A stretch of 34,214 bases of DNA from Winogradskyella sp. Lineage in GTDB: Bacteria; Bacteroidota; Bacteroidia; Flavobacteriales; Flavobacteriaceae. The notes beneath the pieces are model-generated. The model was not told where the DNA came from and did no database searches. It saw only the letters and a list, made by a program, of their open reading frames with translations. Location of the stretch: assembly GCF_025210595.1 (NCBI RefSeq), contig NZ_JAOARH010000039.1:1-34214 (forward strand), written 5' to 3'. Shown in pieces: positions 23,812-31,585 of the stretch; within the stretch, counting starts at the first letter, position 1; the number at the start of each line of letters is the position of its first letter. The translations under genes and the position numbers were made by a program.

Positions 23812-24813
23812 ATGCAAAAGAGTATTAGCTATATAGCGTGGTGTTTATGTGCCATTTTTCTATTTGTTGTGTTTACCATTTTGGTAGATTTTAAAACAGC
23901 AATGATTAGGACATTGGCAATTATTACTTTTCAAATCGTTATTTTTTATAGTAATTTAAAATGGATTTTACCAAGCTTTTACGAGCACAAAAAATATGCA
24001 ATTTATATTGTTATAAATTTAACTCTGTTAGCTGTAAGCCTTTTATTTAACCTTTTCCTAGAGCAATTTACACCTCATTTTATTGAGCATAATACCACCC
24101 AACACCAATTAGAATTACAACACTTTACAACAGAAATCATTTTAATTAATAGCATACCTATACTATTAGCTATTTTTATAAGTTTCTTTTTATACACATT
24201 AAAAAGGCAACAACAGCAAGAAAAGCAAGCCTTATCCTTATTAACTGCCGAAAAACAGTTTTTGGTACAACAAATAAATCCACATTTTCTGTTTAATACG
24301 CTTAACAACATTTATTTTTTAACCTACAAAACATCGCTTAAAGGAAGTGAAGCGATTATGCAACTTTCAAAGATGTTGGATTATTCGTTATACGGTGAAA
24401 ATGAAGGTAATGTTACCATAAAAGATGAAATTGCGTATATCAACAATTTTATAGCCTTGTTTAAGTTAAAAGATAGTGACATAAAAAACATACAATTTGA
24501 TTATAGCAATGTAAACACCCATTTAAAAATTGCGCCAATGCTATTGATTCCGTTTATTGAAAATGCCTTTAAACATAGTAACATTGAAAATAACGGATAT
24601 ATAAATATTAAACTTTCAACCGATAAAAACACGATTGAATTTAGTTGTAAAAATTCTTTTGTGCCGAAAAAAAACACCGATAAAACTGGCGGAATAGGCA
24701 TTGCAAATGTTACAAGACGTTTAGAGTTATTGTACCTAAATAAGCACGAATTAAATATTGATAAAAACGATAACGATTATAACGTATCATTAAAAATAGA
24801 AACTAATGTATAA
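23812..24813 (+). CDS. LytS-type sensor histidine kinase (second pair)
   Basis: The 333-residue protein has four membrane helices in residues 1-130 and a glutamine-rich coiled linker (KRQQQQEKQA). A His_kinase domain follows with His158 in NPHFLFNTLNN, N box PFIENAFKHS and G box GGIGIANVTRRL. It is a paralogue of the kinase at 16468-17475. ATG 23812 is preferred over the GTG directly before it. The response regulator overlaps its end by 8 bp. It is divergent from the SbnA-like/exporter unit, so the pair may control that unit. Confidence 0.93.
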   Translation: MQKSISYIAWCLCAIFLFVVFTILVDFKTAMIRTLAIITFQIVIFYSNLKWILPSFYEHKKYAIYIVINLTLLAVSLLFNLFLEQFTPHFIEHNTTQHQLELQHFTTEIILINSIPILLAIFISFFLYTLKRQQQQEKQALSLLTAEKQFLVQQINPHFLFNTLNNIYFLTYKTSLKGSEAIMQLSKMLDYSLYGENEGNVTIKDEIAYINNFIALFKLKDSDIKNIQFDYSNVNTHLKIAPMLLIPFIENAFKHSNIENNGYINIKLSTDKNTIEFSCKNSFVPKKNTDKTGGIGIANVTRRLELLYLNKHELNIDKNDNDYNVSLKIETNV

Positions 24814-25498
24814 ATGTATTATTGTTGACGACGAAGAACCAGCTCGATTATTATTAAACGATTACTGTGAAAAGATTGATGATTTAGAAGTTGTTGGACT
24901 TTTTAAATCGCCTCTACAATGCATTTCTACATTAGAAAAAGAGCCTATTGATATTTTATTGTTAGATATTAATATGCCTGATATTTCTGGAATTGATTTT
25001 TTAAAATCGCTTACCGTAAAACCCAAAGTAATTTTAACAACCGCATACAGAGATTATGCCGTTGAAGGCTTTGAACTCGAAGTATCTGATTATTTATTGA
25101 AACCTATTGAATTTCATCGTTTTTTAAAAGCCATTAACAAAGTAAAATCAACGTTTACAGAACAATCGACGACGATTAACACTACTGAAATAACAGGTAG
25201 TATTCAAGTAAAGGCAAATAAACGGCTTTATAAAATAGATTATGATGATATTTTATTTATTCAATCGAAAAGCGAATATGTAATGTACCACACAAAATCT
25301 CACGGAAAATTAATGGTATATGGCACAATCAAATCTGTAGAAGAAACCTTGCCAGATAAGCTTTTTTATAGGGTTCATCGCTCGTATATGGTTAATAAAA
25401 ATTACATTCAATTTGTTGAGGGAAATCAAATTGTTCTGGAAAATGAAAAATTACCTTTAGGTGATAGTTATAAAAAGGACTTTATAGCCAAATGGTAA
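24806..25498 (+). CDS. LytTR-family response regulator (second pair)
   Basis: The 230-residue protein has a receiver domain (acidic residues DDEE at 8-11, phospho-acceptor Asp54 in LLDINMP, Lys in YLLKPI) and a LytTR DNA-binding domain from about 130 (IQVKANKRLYKIDYDDILFI; YRVHRSYMVNK). Its start overlaps the kinase end by 8 bp, indicating translational coupling. It is paralogous to the regulator at 17481-18185. Confidence 0.95.
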   Translation: MYKCIIVDDEEPARLLLNDYCEKIDDLEVVGLFKSPLQCISTLEKEPIDILLLDINMPDISGIDFLKSLTVKPKVILTTAYRDYAVEGFELEVSDYLLKPIEFHRFLKAINKVKSTFTEQSTTINTTEITGSIQVKANKRLYKIDYDDILFIQSKSEYVMYHTKSHGKLMVYGTIKSVEETLPDKLFYRVHRSYMVNKNYIQFVEGNQIVLENEKLPLGDSYKKDFIAKW

Positions 25499-25564
25499 TT
25501 AGTAAAGATTTCACAAAAACGGCAAAAGCTACTACATCCTCAATGGCAAACCCAACAATTCATA

Positions 25565-25598
25565 CGTCATTGCGAGCCACTCACAAACGAAGTAATCT
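25565..25598. repeat. CGTCATTGCGAG palindrome, CCACTCAC subtype
   Basis: Matches the second copy at 13356-13389 with a single change in the closing half (AAGTAATC for AAGCAATC), which weakens the ATTGC/GCAAT stem. Confidence 0.8.
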
Positions 25599-25604
25599 AA
25601 CCAT

Positions 25605-25846
25605 CTAAAGACCTAATACACCAATACAACTTGAAATTCCGACAAGGTCGGAAGCTGCTATCGGCAGTATATATAATTAAAATCCGTAAAAAATAGTGGA
25701 AGCCTTGGACGCTATTTAGGATTTTAATTATGGTTATAAGAGCGCCAAAAGCGCACTTAAAAATACCTTCGATAGTAAAGGGCTTTTTGGTTCGTTTTTG
25801 GCCCATCAAAAATGAACGTACAAACAAGAGCTATCCAACCACCTAA
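25605..25846 (+). repeat. Modular multi-hairpin repeat, copy B (full)
   Basis: Nearly identical to copy A over its whole length. Two changes fall in stems and turn Watson-Crick pairs into plus-strand G-U pairs: TGCTATCG in the closing stem and AAATAGTG in arm 1. Arm 2 reads AAGAGCGC/GCGCACTT, with one mismatch. Confidence 0.85.
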
Positions 25847-25848
25847 CA

Positions 25849-25997
25849 ATCTAAAGACCTAATACATCAATACAACTTGAAATTCCGACAAGGTCGGAAG
25901 CTACTATCGGCAGTATATATAATTAAGATCCGTAAAAAATAGCGGAAGCCTTAGACGCTATTTAGGATTTTATTTAGGATTTTAAGAGCGCCAAAAG
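25849..25997 (+). repeat. Modular multi-hairpin repeat, copy C (3' truncated)
   Basis: Directly follows copy B in tandem. It keeps the TTCCGAC hairpin and arm 1 (AATTAAGATCC, again a plus-strand G-U pair). It has a short internal duplication of TTTAGGATTTT and stops in the loop of arm 2 after GAGCGCCAAAAG. Confidence 0.82.
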
Positions 25998-26015
25998 AGA
26001 TCTAATAAATCCATC

Positions 26016-26085
26016 CGTCATTGCGAGTGAGGTACGAACGCGGCAATCTAACAATCTACTGATCTAATAATCTAAGAACCTAACC
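26016..26085. repeat. CGTCATTGCGAG palindrome running into an ATCTAA array
   Basis: A TGAGGTACGAACGCGGCAAT-subtype copy (26016-26049) whose terminal CAATCT continues as ATCTAAC, ATCTACTG, ATCTAATA, ATCTAAGA units. Confidence 0.75.
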
Positions 26086-26463
26086 AAAGATTCACCCGTA
26101 TCTAAGTCGGGTCAAATCCAGGTCTTTCTCAGGTCTAATGCGTATAATTCCCGTATAACATTCAGGTGCATATCATAGTACACTATAAACAACGCAGCAG
26201 CAACCAAAACCACATATAATAGTAAGATCAATTCAAATATCAATTTGTTTTATAATGTTCTCGCGTTATGTAACTTGAGCTTTGGATAAAAGCGAAAAGT
26301 TCTAACTACAGTTTCTTTAAAAAATTTTATTCCAAAAGTTTCTTCTACAATGTTAATGGAACACTTTTTATGCGACGACGCAGGAGGGAAGCGTAATGTG
26401 TGTGTAATGGCAATTAGAGATTAATAATATGATTTTAATTATATAAATTCTATATTGATTTGC

Positions 26464-26471
26464 TACATTTG
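26464..26471 (+). promoter_or_regulatory. -7 promoter element for the defence-type operon
   Basis: TACATTTG matches TAnnTTTG exactly. Transcription would begin near 26477, leaving about 30-50 nt before the possible non-AUG starts of the restriction-modification gene. Confidence 0.55.
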
Positions 26472-26506
26472 GAAGACAATATATAAATCATTAAAAGAAA
26501 TAAAAT

Positions 26507-28972
26507 CTGGAATTAAATTATAACATAGAAGCAAAAAGAATACTATCACTTAATAGACTTGATAAATCGAAAAAATCGGAGTTAGGACAGTTTTTTACTC
26601 CAACATCTATATGTGAATATATGAGTTCTATGTTTTCTAACTTGGATGGAAATATTAGTCTATTAGATCCTGGTTGTGGTTTAGGCTCTTTATTTGTTTC
26701 AGTTATTGAAGAATCACTTTTAAGAGGAAATAATGGAATACTTTCTATAAAAGGTTATGATATTGATGATAGTTTAGACGAAGAAATTATTAATACAATA
26801 AAATTGTGTCATAATCGATTAAATGGAGCTTGCGATATATCAATCCAGCATAGTGATTTTCTACTTACTGATATAAAAGAGAGGTTCACACATGTAATAA
26901 TGAATCCTCCTTACAAAAAGATTTCAAGTAAGAGTGAGCATAGAAAATACTTAAAAGAAAATATCGGATTAGAAACTGGAAATTTATATTCTGCCTTTCT
27001 TGCAAAAGCAATAAAACTCACTAAAAAAGGAGGTGAAATTGTTGCAATTATTCCACGTTCTTTTTCAAATGGCCTTTACTTTAAACCTTTTAGAGAGTTT
27101 TTATTGAAAGAAACAAGTATTGAAAAAATACATTTGTTTGATGAAAGAAATAGTGCATTTTCTGAAGACAGCGTTTTACAAGAAAATATTATTATACATT
27201 TAGTAAAGGGGAAAAAACAAGGAAAAGTATTAATAACTTCTAGTCCTTCTGGTGATTTTCACAGAGACAAGCAAACGAATACTATGACAGCGGATGGATT
27301 AACACTACGAACTGTTGAATTCGAAAAAGTTGTTTACCCAAATGATAATGACAAATTTATACATGTTGCATCTTCAGAATTTCAACAAAAAATAATTGAT
27401 AGGCTTTCTGGATTCACAAGTAGTCTAAAAGATATTGATATACAAGTAAGTACAGGACCTGTTGTAGATTTTAGAATGAAAGCAGATTTATCAATGAATC
27501 CAAAAACAGGATATAATCCATTGATTTATCCAATGCATTTAAAAAATGGAATTAATTGGCCAATAAAAGATTCTAAAAAACCGAATGCTATCAAATTAAG
27601 CGAAAAATCAAAGTCATCTTTATGGGAAAATAAAGGTTTCTTTTTATTAACCAAAAGATTTAGTTCAAAAGAAGAAAAAAGACGAATTGTTGCTACAATT
27701 TATGATTCAAGTCCAGTAGGAGATTTAGTTGGTTTTGAGAATAAACTAAATGTGTTTCATTCAAACAAAAAAGGTTTAGATTATAATTTGATTAAAGGAC
27801 TTTATGTATATTTAAATAGTTCTTTATTAGACCAATACTATAGAATATTTAGTGGAAACACACAAGTTAATGCAACAGATTTGCGAGCATTGCATTACCC
27901 AAATAGGTTAATTCTAGAACAAATTGGTAAAGAAATTAAAAATAATATCCTTAGTCAATCTCAAATTGATTACAAATTAAATAAAGTTATTGAAAATATG
28001 TCTGATGAAAAATCTAAAAAAGATCCATTAAATAGTCAAACAAAGATTAATGAAGCTCTTGAAATTCTAAAAGCCTTAGGAATGCCTAGAGCCCAACAAA
28101 ATGAACGTTCTGCTTTAACTTTATTAGCTTTGTTAGATTTAAAACCAAATCTTTCTTGGAGTGATATAGATTCTCCAATGATTGGAGTAACTCCAATTAT
28201 GGATTGGGTTAGAGATGAATATGGTAAAGAATATGCTCCTAATTCTAGAGAAACTTTCAGAAGACAAACTTTACATCAATTTTTAGAGGCTGGTTTAGTA
28301 GCATATAATCCAGATAAACCAGATAGAGCACCCAATAGCCCAAAAGCATGTTATCAGGCCATACCAGAGTTATTAAGATTGTTGAATAATTTTGGAAGTC
28401 ATGAATGGGAAAAATTATTGAAACAATTTCTTTCTAAAAGGAAGACTTTGAGAGATAAATATGCAATGAAAAGAAACCAAAGTAAGGTGCCATTAACTAT
28501 TGATGGAAATTTATTTGAATTGACACCTGGTGATCATAGTGTTTTAATTAAAAAAATAATTGAAGACTTCGGGCCACAATTTGTTCCAGGTTCAGAGCTT
28601 ATTTATGTTGGAGATACTGAAAATAAAACTGGATATTATCAGAAAGATAAATTAAAAAAAATTGGTGTTACTGTAAATGCTAAAGGAAAATTACCAGATG
28701 TAATTTTACATTTCACAAAAAAAAACTGGCTAATATTGATAGAATCCGTTACTAGCCATGGACCAGTTGATGGAAAGAGATATAATGAATTAAAAGAATT
28801 ATTTAAAGATTCAACTGCGGAATTAGTATATGTAACGGCATTTTTAAATAGAAAAGCTATGGCTAAATATATTGCAGACATATCATGGGAAAGTGAAGTT
28901 TGGGTAGCAGATTCTCCAACTCATATGATACATTTTAATGGACACAAATTTTTAGGACCTTATAAGAAATAA
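26507..28972 (+). CDS. Single-chain BsuBI/PstI-type restriction-modification enzyme
   Basis: Numbered from the in-frame ATG at 26621, the protein has the SAM-binding motif LLDPGCGLGSL (14-24), the N6-adenine catalytic motif NPPY (95-98), and a target-recognition region at about 240-450. From about 470 follows a BsuBI/PstI endonuclease domain, with the catalytic pattern PD (692-693), E708 and GPVDGKR (714-720). The conserved LGQFFTP motif lies upstream of that ATG at 26582-26602. The frame is open back to 26504 without an ATG, so I set the start at CTG 26507, giving about 821 residues; ATA 26525 is another option. BsuBI and PstI cut CTGCAG; the target here may differ. First gene of a three-gene operon. 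Confidence 0.88.
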   Translation: MELNYNIEAKRILSLNRLDKSKKSELGQFFTPTSICEYMSSMFSNLDGNISLLDPGCGLGSLFVSVIEESLLRGNNGILSIKGYDIDDSLDEEIINTIKLCHNRLNGACDISIQHSDFLLTDIKERFTHVIMNPPYKKISSKSEHRKYLKENIGLETGNLYSAFLAKAIKLTKKGGEIVAIIPRSFSNGLYFKPFREFLLKETSIEKIHLFDERNSAFSEDSVLQENIIIHLVKGKKQGKVLITSSPSGDFHRDKQTNTMTADGLTLRTVEFEKVVYPNDNDKFIHVASSEFQQKIIDRLSGFTSSLKDIDIQVSTGPVVDFRMKADLSMNPKTGYNPLIYPMHLKNGINWPIKDSKKPNAIKLSEKSKSSLWENKGFFLLTKRFSSKEEKRRIVATIYDSSPVGDLVGFENKLNVFHSNKKGLDYNLIKGLYVYLNSSLLDQYYRIFSGNTQVNATDLRALHYPNRLILEQIGKEIKNNILSQSQIDYKLNKVIENMSDEKSKKDPLNSQTKINEALEILKALGMPRAQQNERSALTLLALLDLKPNLSWSDIDSPMIGVTPIMDWVRDEYGKEYAPNSRETFRRQTLHQFLEAGLVAYNPDKPDRAPNSPKACYQAIPELLRLLNNFGSHEWEKLLKQFLSKRKTLRDKYAMKRNQSKVPLTIDGNLFELTPGDHSVLIKKIIEDFGPQFVPGSELIYVGDTENKTGYYQKDKLKKIGVTVNAKGKLPDVILHFTKKNWLILIESVTSHGPVDGKRYNELKELFKDSTAELVYVTAFLNRKAMAKYIADISWESEVWVADSPTHMIHFNGHKFLGPYKK

Positions 28973-28976
28973 ATAA

Positions 28977-30050
28977 ATGAAAAGACAAGCATCAGTACAA
29001 GATATAACATGGTTTTTGGATTTAAATAATGTTTCAAAATTAAACTTAAATCCACCTTATCAGAGAAGAAGCGTTTGGACTCCATCAGATAGAAAATTTT
29101 TTCTAGATACAATTTTTAGAAATTATCCATGTCCACCTATTTTTATACACAAAACAATAGATGATTCCGGTTCTACTACATATCATGTAGTTGATGGTAA
29201 ACAAAGGTTGGAAACGATTATAAAGTTTGCAAATAATAAAATTGCAATGAGTAAAGAGTTTGGTGATGAAAGGTTAGATGGCAAACGATTTAAAAATTTA
29301 GATCCAGATTTAAAAAAGATATTTTGGAATTATAATTTAGCTGTTGATTTTATTGAAATACCTGAAGGATTAGATATAAATGAAGTATTTGATAGAGTAA
29401 ATAGAAATTCTAGAAATTTAGAAAGGCAAGAATTGCGACATGCTAGACATAATGGTTGGTTTATAAATGAGGCTGAAAAAGAAGCAGATGACGATAAGTT
29501 TTGGCAAAATATCAAAGTAACTACTTTGGCCAAAGCCAAAAGGATGAAAAATGTGCAATTAGTATCTGAATTACTTTTGATACTGATTGATGGTAAAATT
29601 CATGGATTTAGTCAAAACTTTTTAGATGATAGCTATGCATTATATGAAGAAATAGAATTGGAAGGTGGAGAAACAATAGTTGATGAAGAAGAATACCTTG
29701 ATAAAAAAAATAAAGTGAAATCTATTTTGCAAGAAATGGAAAATCATAATGAATGTGTCAGTACATATGCAAAAGTCGCTTATAATTTATATGTTCTTTT
29801 CGCTTTTATTGGTCTAGAAGATACTGGAAAAACACCAGTTGAATTGGCTCAATCATATAAAAATTTCATGGAGGAAATAGAATTATTCAAAAAATCTGAT
29901 GACGCAGAAGAATTATTTAATAATCCTGATCAAAAATCGGAAAATTGGGAAAATGCTTTTAAATACTATAAAAATACTAGAGGTGCAAATACAGATTTAT
30001 ATCAACGTAATGAGAGGTATGAAGCATTGAAAGATGTTTTAAGTAAATAG
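28977..30050 (+). CDS. Stand-alone DUF262 (GmrS-like) protein
   Basis: The 357-residue protein has the DUF262 / GmrSD N-terminal ParB-like fold: NPPYQRRSVW (25-34), YHVVDGKQRLETI with the DGQQR-type nucleotide motif (73-77), and FDRVNRNSRNLERQELRHAR (138-157). In GmrSD and SspE this domain binds or hydrolyses NTP and is followed by a DUF1524 HNH nuclease. Here the rest is helical and acidic and shows no HNH motif, so any nuclease function would have to come from another protein. It starts 4 bp after the restriction-modification stop and ends 6 bp before the RelA/SpoT-like gene. Confidence 0.9.
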   Translation: MKRQASVQDITWFLDLNNVSKLNLNPPYQRRSVWTPSDRKFFLDTIFRNYPCPPIFIHKTIDDSGSTTYHVVDGKQRLETIIKFANNKIAMSKEFGDERLDGKRFKNLDPDLKKIFWNYNLAVDFIEIPEGLDINEVFDRVNRNSRNLERQELRHARHNGWFINEAEKEADDDKFWQNIKVTTLAKAKRMKNVQLVSELLLILIDGKIHGFSQNFLDDSYALYEEIELEGGETIVDEEEYLDKKNKVKSILQEMENHNECVSTYAKVAYNLYVLFAFIGLEDTGKTPVELAQSYKNFMEEIELFKKSDDAEELFNNPDQKSENWENAFKYYKNTRGANTDLYQRNERYEALKDVLSK

Positions 30051-30056
30051 AATGGA

Positions 30057-31043
30057 ATGAAAGTAATTAATTCAATAAAATCTATTTATACTAATCAGGA
30101 AGTTATTAATAATACTCTGAAGTTAAAAGTAGACAGTATTTTTGAATCATCTAAACTAAAATCTTGGCATTATATAAGTAGAACTAAACCATTAGAAAGC
30201 TTTGCCCAAAAAATTGAAACTGGTAGAGTAGAGGATCCATCTAAAATGGAAGATTTTTTTGCATGTACTTTTGTAGTTGAAAATATGGGTCAAATTCCTT
30301 TAGCGGTTACTAAAGTTGAAGAGCATGCTAATATTCTATATCAAAGACCAAAAACTCCAGAGTTTACTCATAAAGATACTAGTTCATTTGTTTTTGATGA
30401 TTTAAGGCTATATTGTCAGCTTAAAGAAACAAATTCTAGAGAGAAAGGACCAGTAAATGATATAATTTTTGAAGTTCAAATTAAAACTTTTTTGCAACAT
30501 GCTTGGGCTATTTCTACACGAGAATTGATATATAAATCAGATGTGATTGATTGGCAAAAGCAGCGTATTGCTTATCAAATAAAAGCTATGCTTGAGAATG
30601 CTGAGATATCAATTGGTAATGCTACGCAAATAGAAGAAGTTAGGGGCTTACCAACAAATAATAGAAAAATAAAGAAACAAAATTTAATTAAGAGTTTTAT
30701 TCATGCCAATTGGCCTCCTGAACGATTGCCGGAAAATGAAATGAGATTAGTAGATAACATTGAACAGTTAACAAGTCAATTCCACATAGAAATTAAAGAT
30801 TTACAGATATTATTGAATGAAGAAGCAAAAGAAGGAAAGGGATATAATTCATTAAATTTATCGCCTTATTTAGCAATAATTCAGACATTAATAAATAAAG
30901 AGTCTATAGCATTTGTTAATTTCTTAAGAATTAAAAGAAAAAGAAACTATCCAAAGAAAATATTAATTCCAAGTAAAGAGCTTGATTTCACTTATATTGA
31001 TTACAAATTGTTTGAAAAAAGTGATAATATAATTTTAATATGA
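30057..31043 (+). CDS. Divergent RelA/SpoT-domain nucleotidyltransferase
   Basis: The 328-residue protein matches the RelA/SpoT synthetase pattern. SRTKPLESFAQKI (41-53) is the ATP-loop region, MEDFFACTFVV (64-74) replaces the usual D..G.R strand, and FEVQIKTFLQHAW (138-150) is the EiQIRT..mHAWAe motif with the Mg-binding Glu. IYKSD follows. The GYRSLH guanine-binding loop is not conserved; that position reads SSFVFDDLRLYCQL. It has no HD hydrolase, TGS or ACT domain, only a C-terminal helical part of about 150 residues. It could be a (p)ppGpp/ppApp synthetase or a tRNA pyrophosphokinase like known toxSAS toxins. Third gene of the operon. Confidence 0.8.
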   Translation: MKVINSIKSIYTNQEVINNTLKLKVDSIFESSKLKSWHYISRTKPLESFAQKIETGRVEDPSKMEDFFACTFVVENMGQIPLAVTKVEEHANILYQRPKTPEFTHKDTSSFVFDDLRLYCQLKETNSREKGPVNDIIFEVQIKTFLQHAWAISTRELIYKSDVIDWQKQRIAYQIKAMLENAEISIGNATQIEEVRGLPTNNRKIKKQNLIKSFIHANWPPERLPENEMRLVDNIEQLTSQFHIEIKDLQILLNEEAKEGKGYNSLNLSPYLAIIQTLINKESIAFVNFLRIKRKRNYPKKILIPSKELDFTYIDYKLFEKSDNIILI

Positions 31044-31204
31044 TAATAGCCTTTCTATTTGGCCTCATAAAATTTTGGTCAAAACAATAGGTGAATGTAA
31101 CGATAATATTTTAGGGGTTTAGCAGTGTGCTTCTTAACTATTTTTATTTTACATAATATTAAGCACAATCTTAAATAGTTATTATGTTTCCAAAATATTA
31201 TACT

Positions 31205-31240
31205 ATTTTAAAGAATCGATTGAGTATCGATTTTTAAAAT
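31205..31240. terminator. Long hairpin downstream of the RelA/SpoT-like gene
   Basis: ATTTTAAAGAATCGAT (31205-31220) pairs with ATCGATTTTTAAAAT (31226-31240) with one bulge and a 5-nt loop. The T-rich 3' arm could act in termination, but it is 160 bp past the stop codon. Confidence 0.5.
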
Positions 31241-31259
31241 ACCTACTTGAGTTTTTGGG

Positions 31260-31299
31260 TATTTATAAGAAATGTCTACCAGACATTCCTTTATAAATA
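31260..31299. repeat. Second long hairpin downstream of the operon
   Basis: TATTTATAAGAAATGTCT (31260-31277) pairs almost completely with AGACATTCCTTTATAAATA (31281-31299), with a 3-nt loop. No T run follows, so a structural or regulatory RNA role, or a decayed mobile-element end, is as likely as termination. Confidence 0.5.
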
Positions 31300-31585
31300 G
31301 TGCATCAAGGCAAAAGATGATGAACTTAAAAAATGCTTATTGGAAGTTCTGTATATAACATGTGCATAGAAATTATCGCGTAGCGTAATTTTATGCTCTT
31401 GTGGCAATCCACGAGAATCTCGTAAAATTTTTTAACCAATACATTTTATCGTTTACGCGATTTTTAAACCATAACTAAAAGCTAGGCTTTTTTGTGCGCT
31501 GGCCAAGCGGTGGCAAATTGTGTTTAAAATAAATTACAAGAGTAATTTGATTTTATAAAAACAATCGAGCGTTTGGATAGCGGAC

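Larger units (their letters stand above)
25499..26506. other. 1-kb intergenic repeat region before the defence operon
   Basis: Contains a CGTCATTGCGAG palindrome (25565-25598), modular repeat copies B and C, a second palindrome (26016-26049), an ATCTAA array to about 26085, a stretch with repeated AGGTCT and CCCGTAT words (26090-26170), and about 300 bp of unassigned AT-rich sequence ending in the operon promoter at 26464. I see no gene. The minus-strand frame at 25597-25827 is a product of the repeat. Confidence 0.75.

Noticed and set aside
26087-26120. Possible tRNA fragment (GGGTCAAATCC resembles a T-arm)
   Set aside because: No acceptor stem, anticodon arm or D-arm could be paired around it; the words AGGTCT and CCCGTAT recur locally, so it is low-complexity repeat.
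26621-28972. CTGCAG depletion as evidence for the R-M target
   Set aside because: CTGCAG is present in the window (for example near 3397, 4797, 19822 and 19933), so there is no visible avoidance; the true target cannot be inferred this way.
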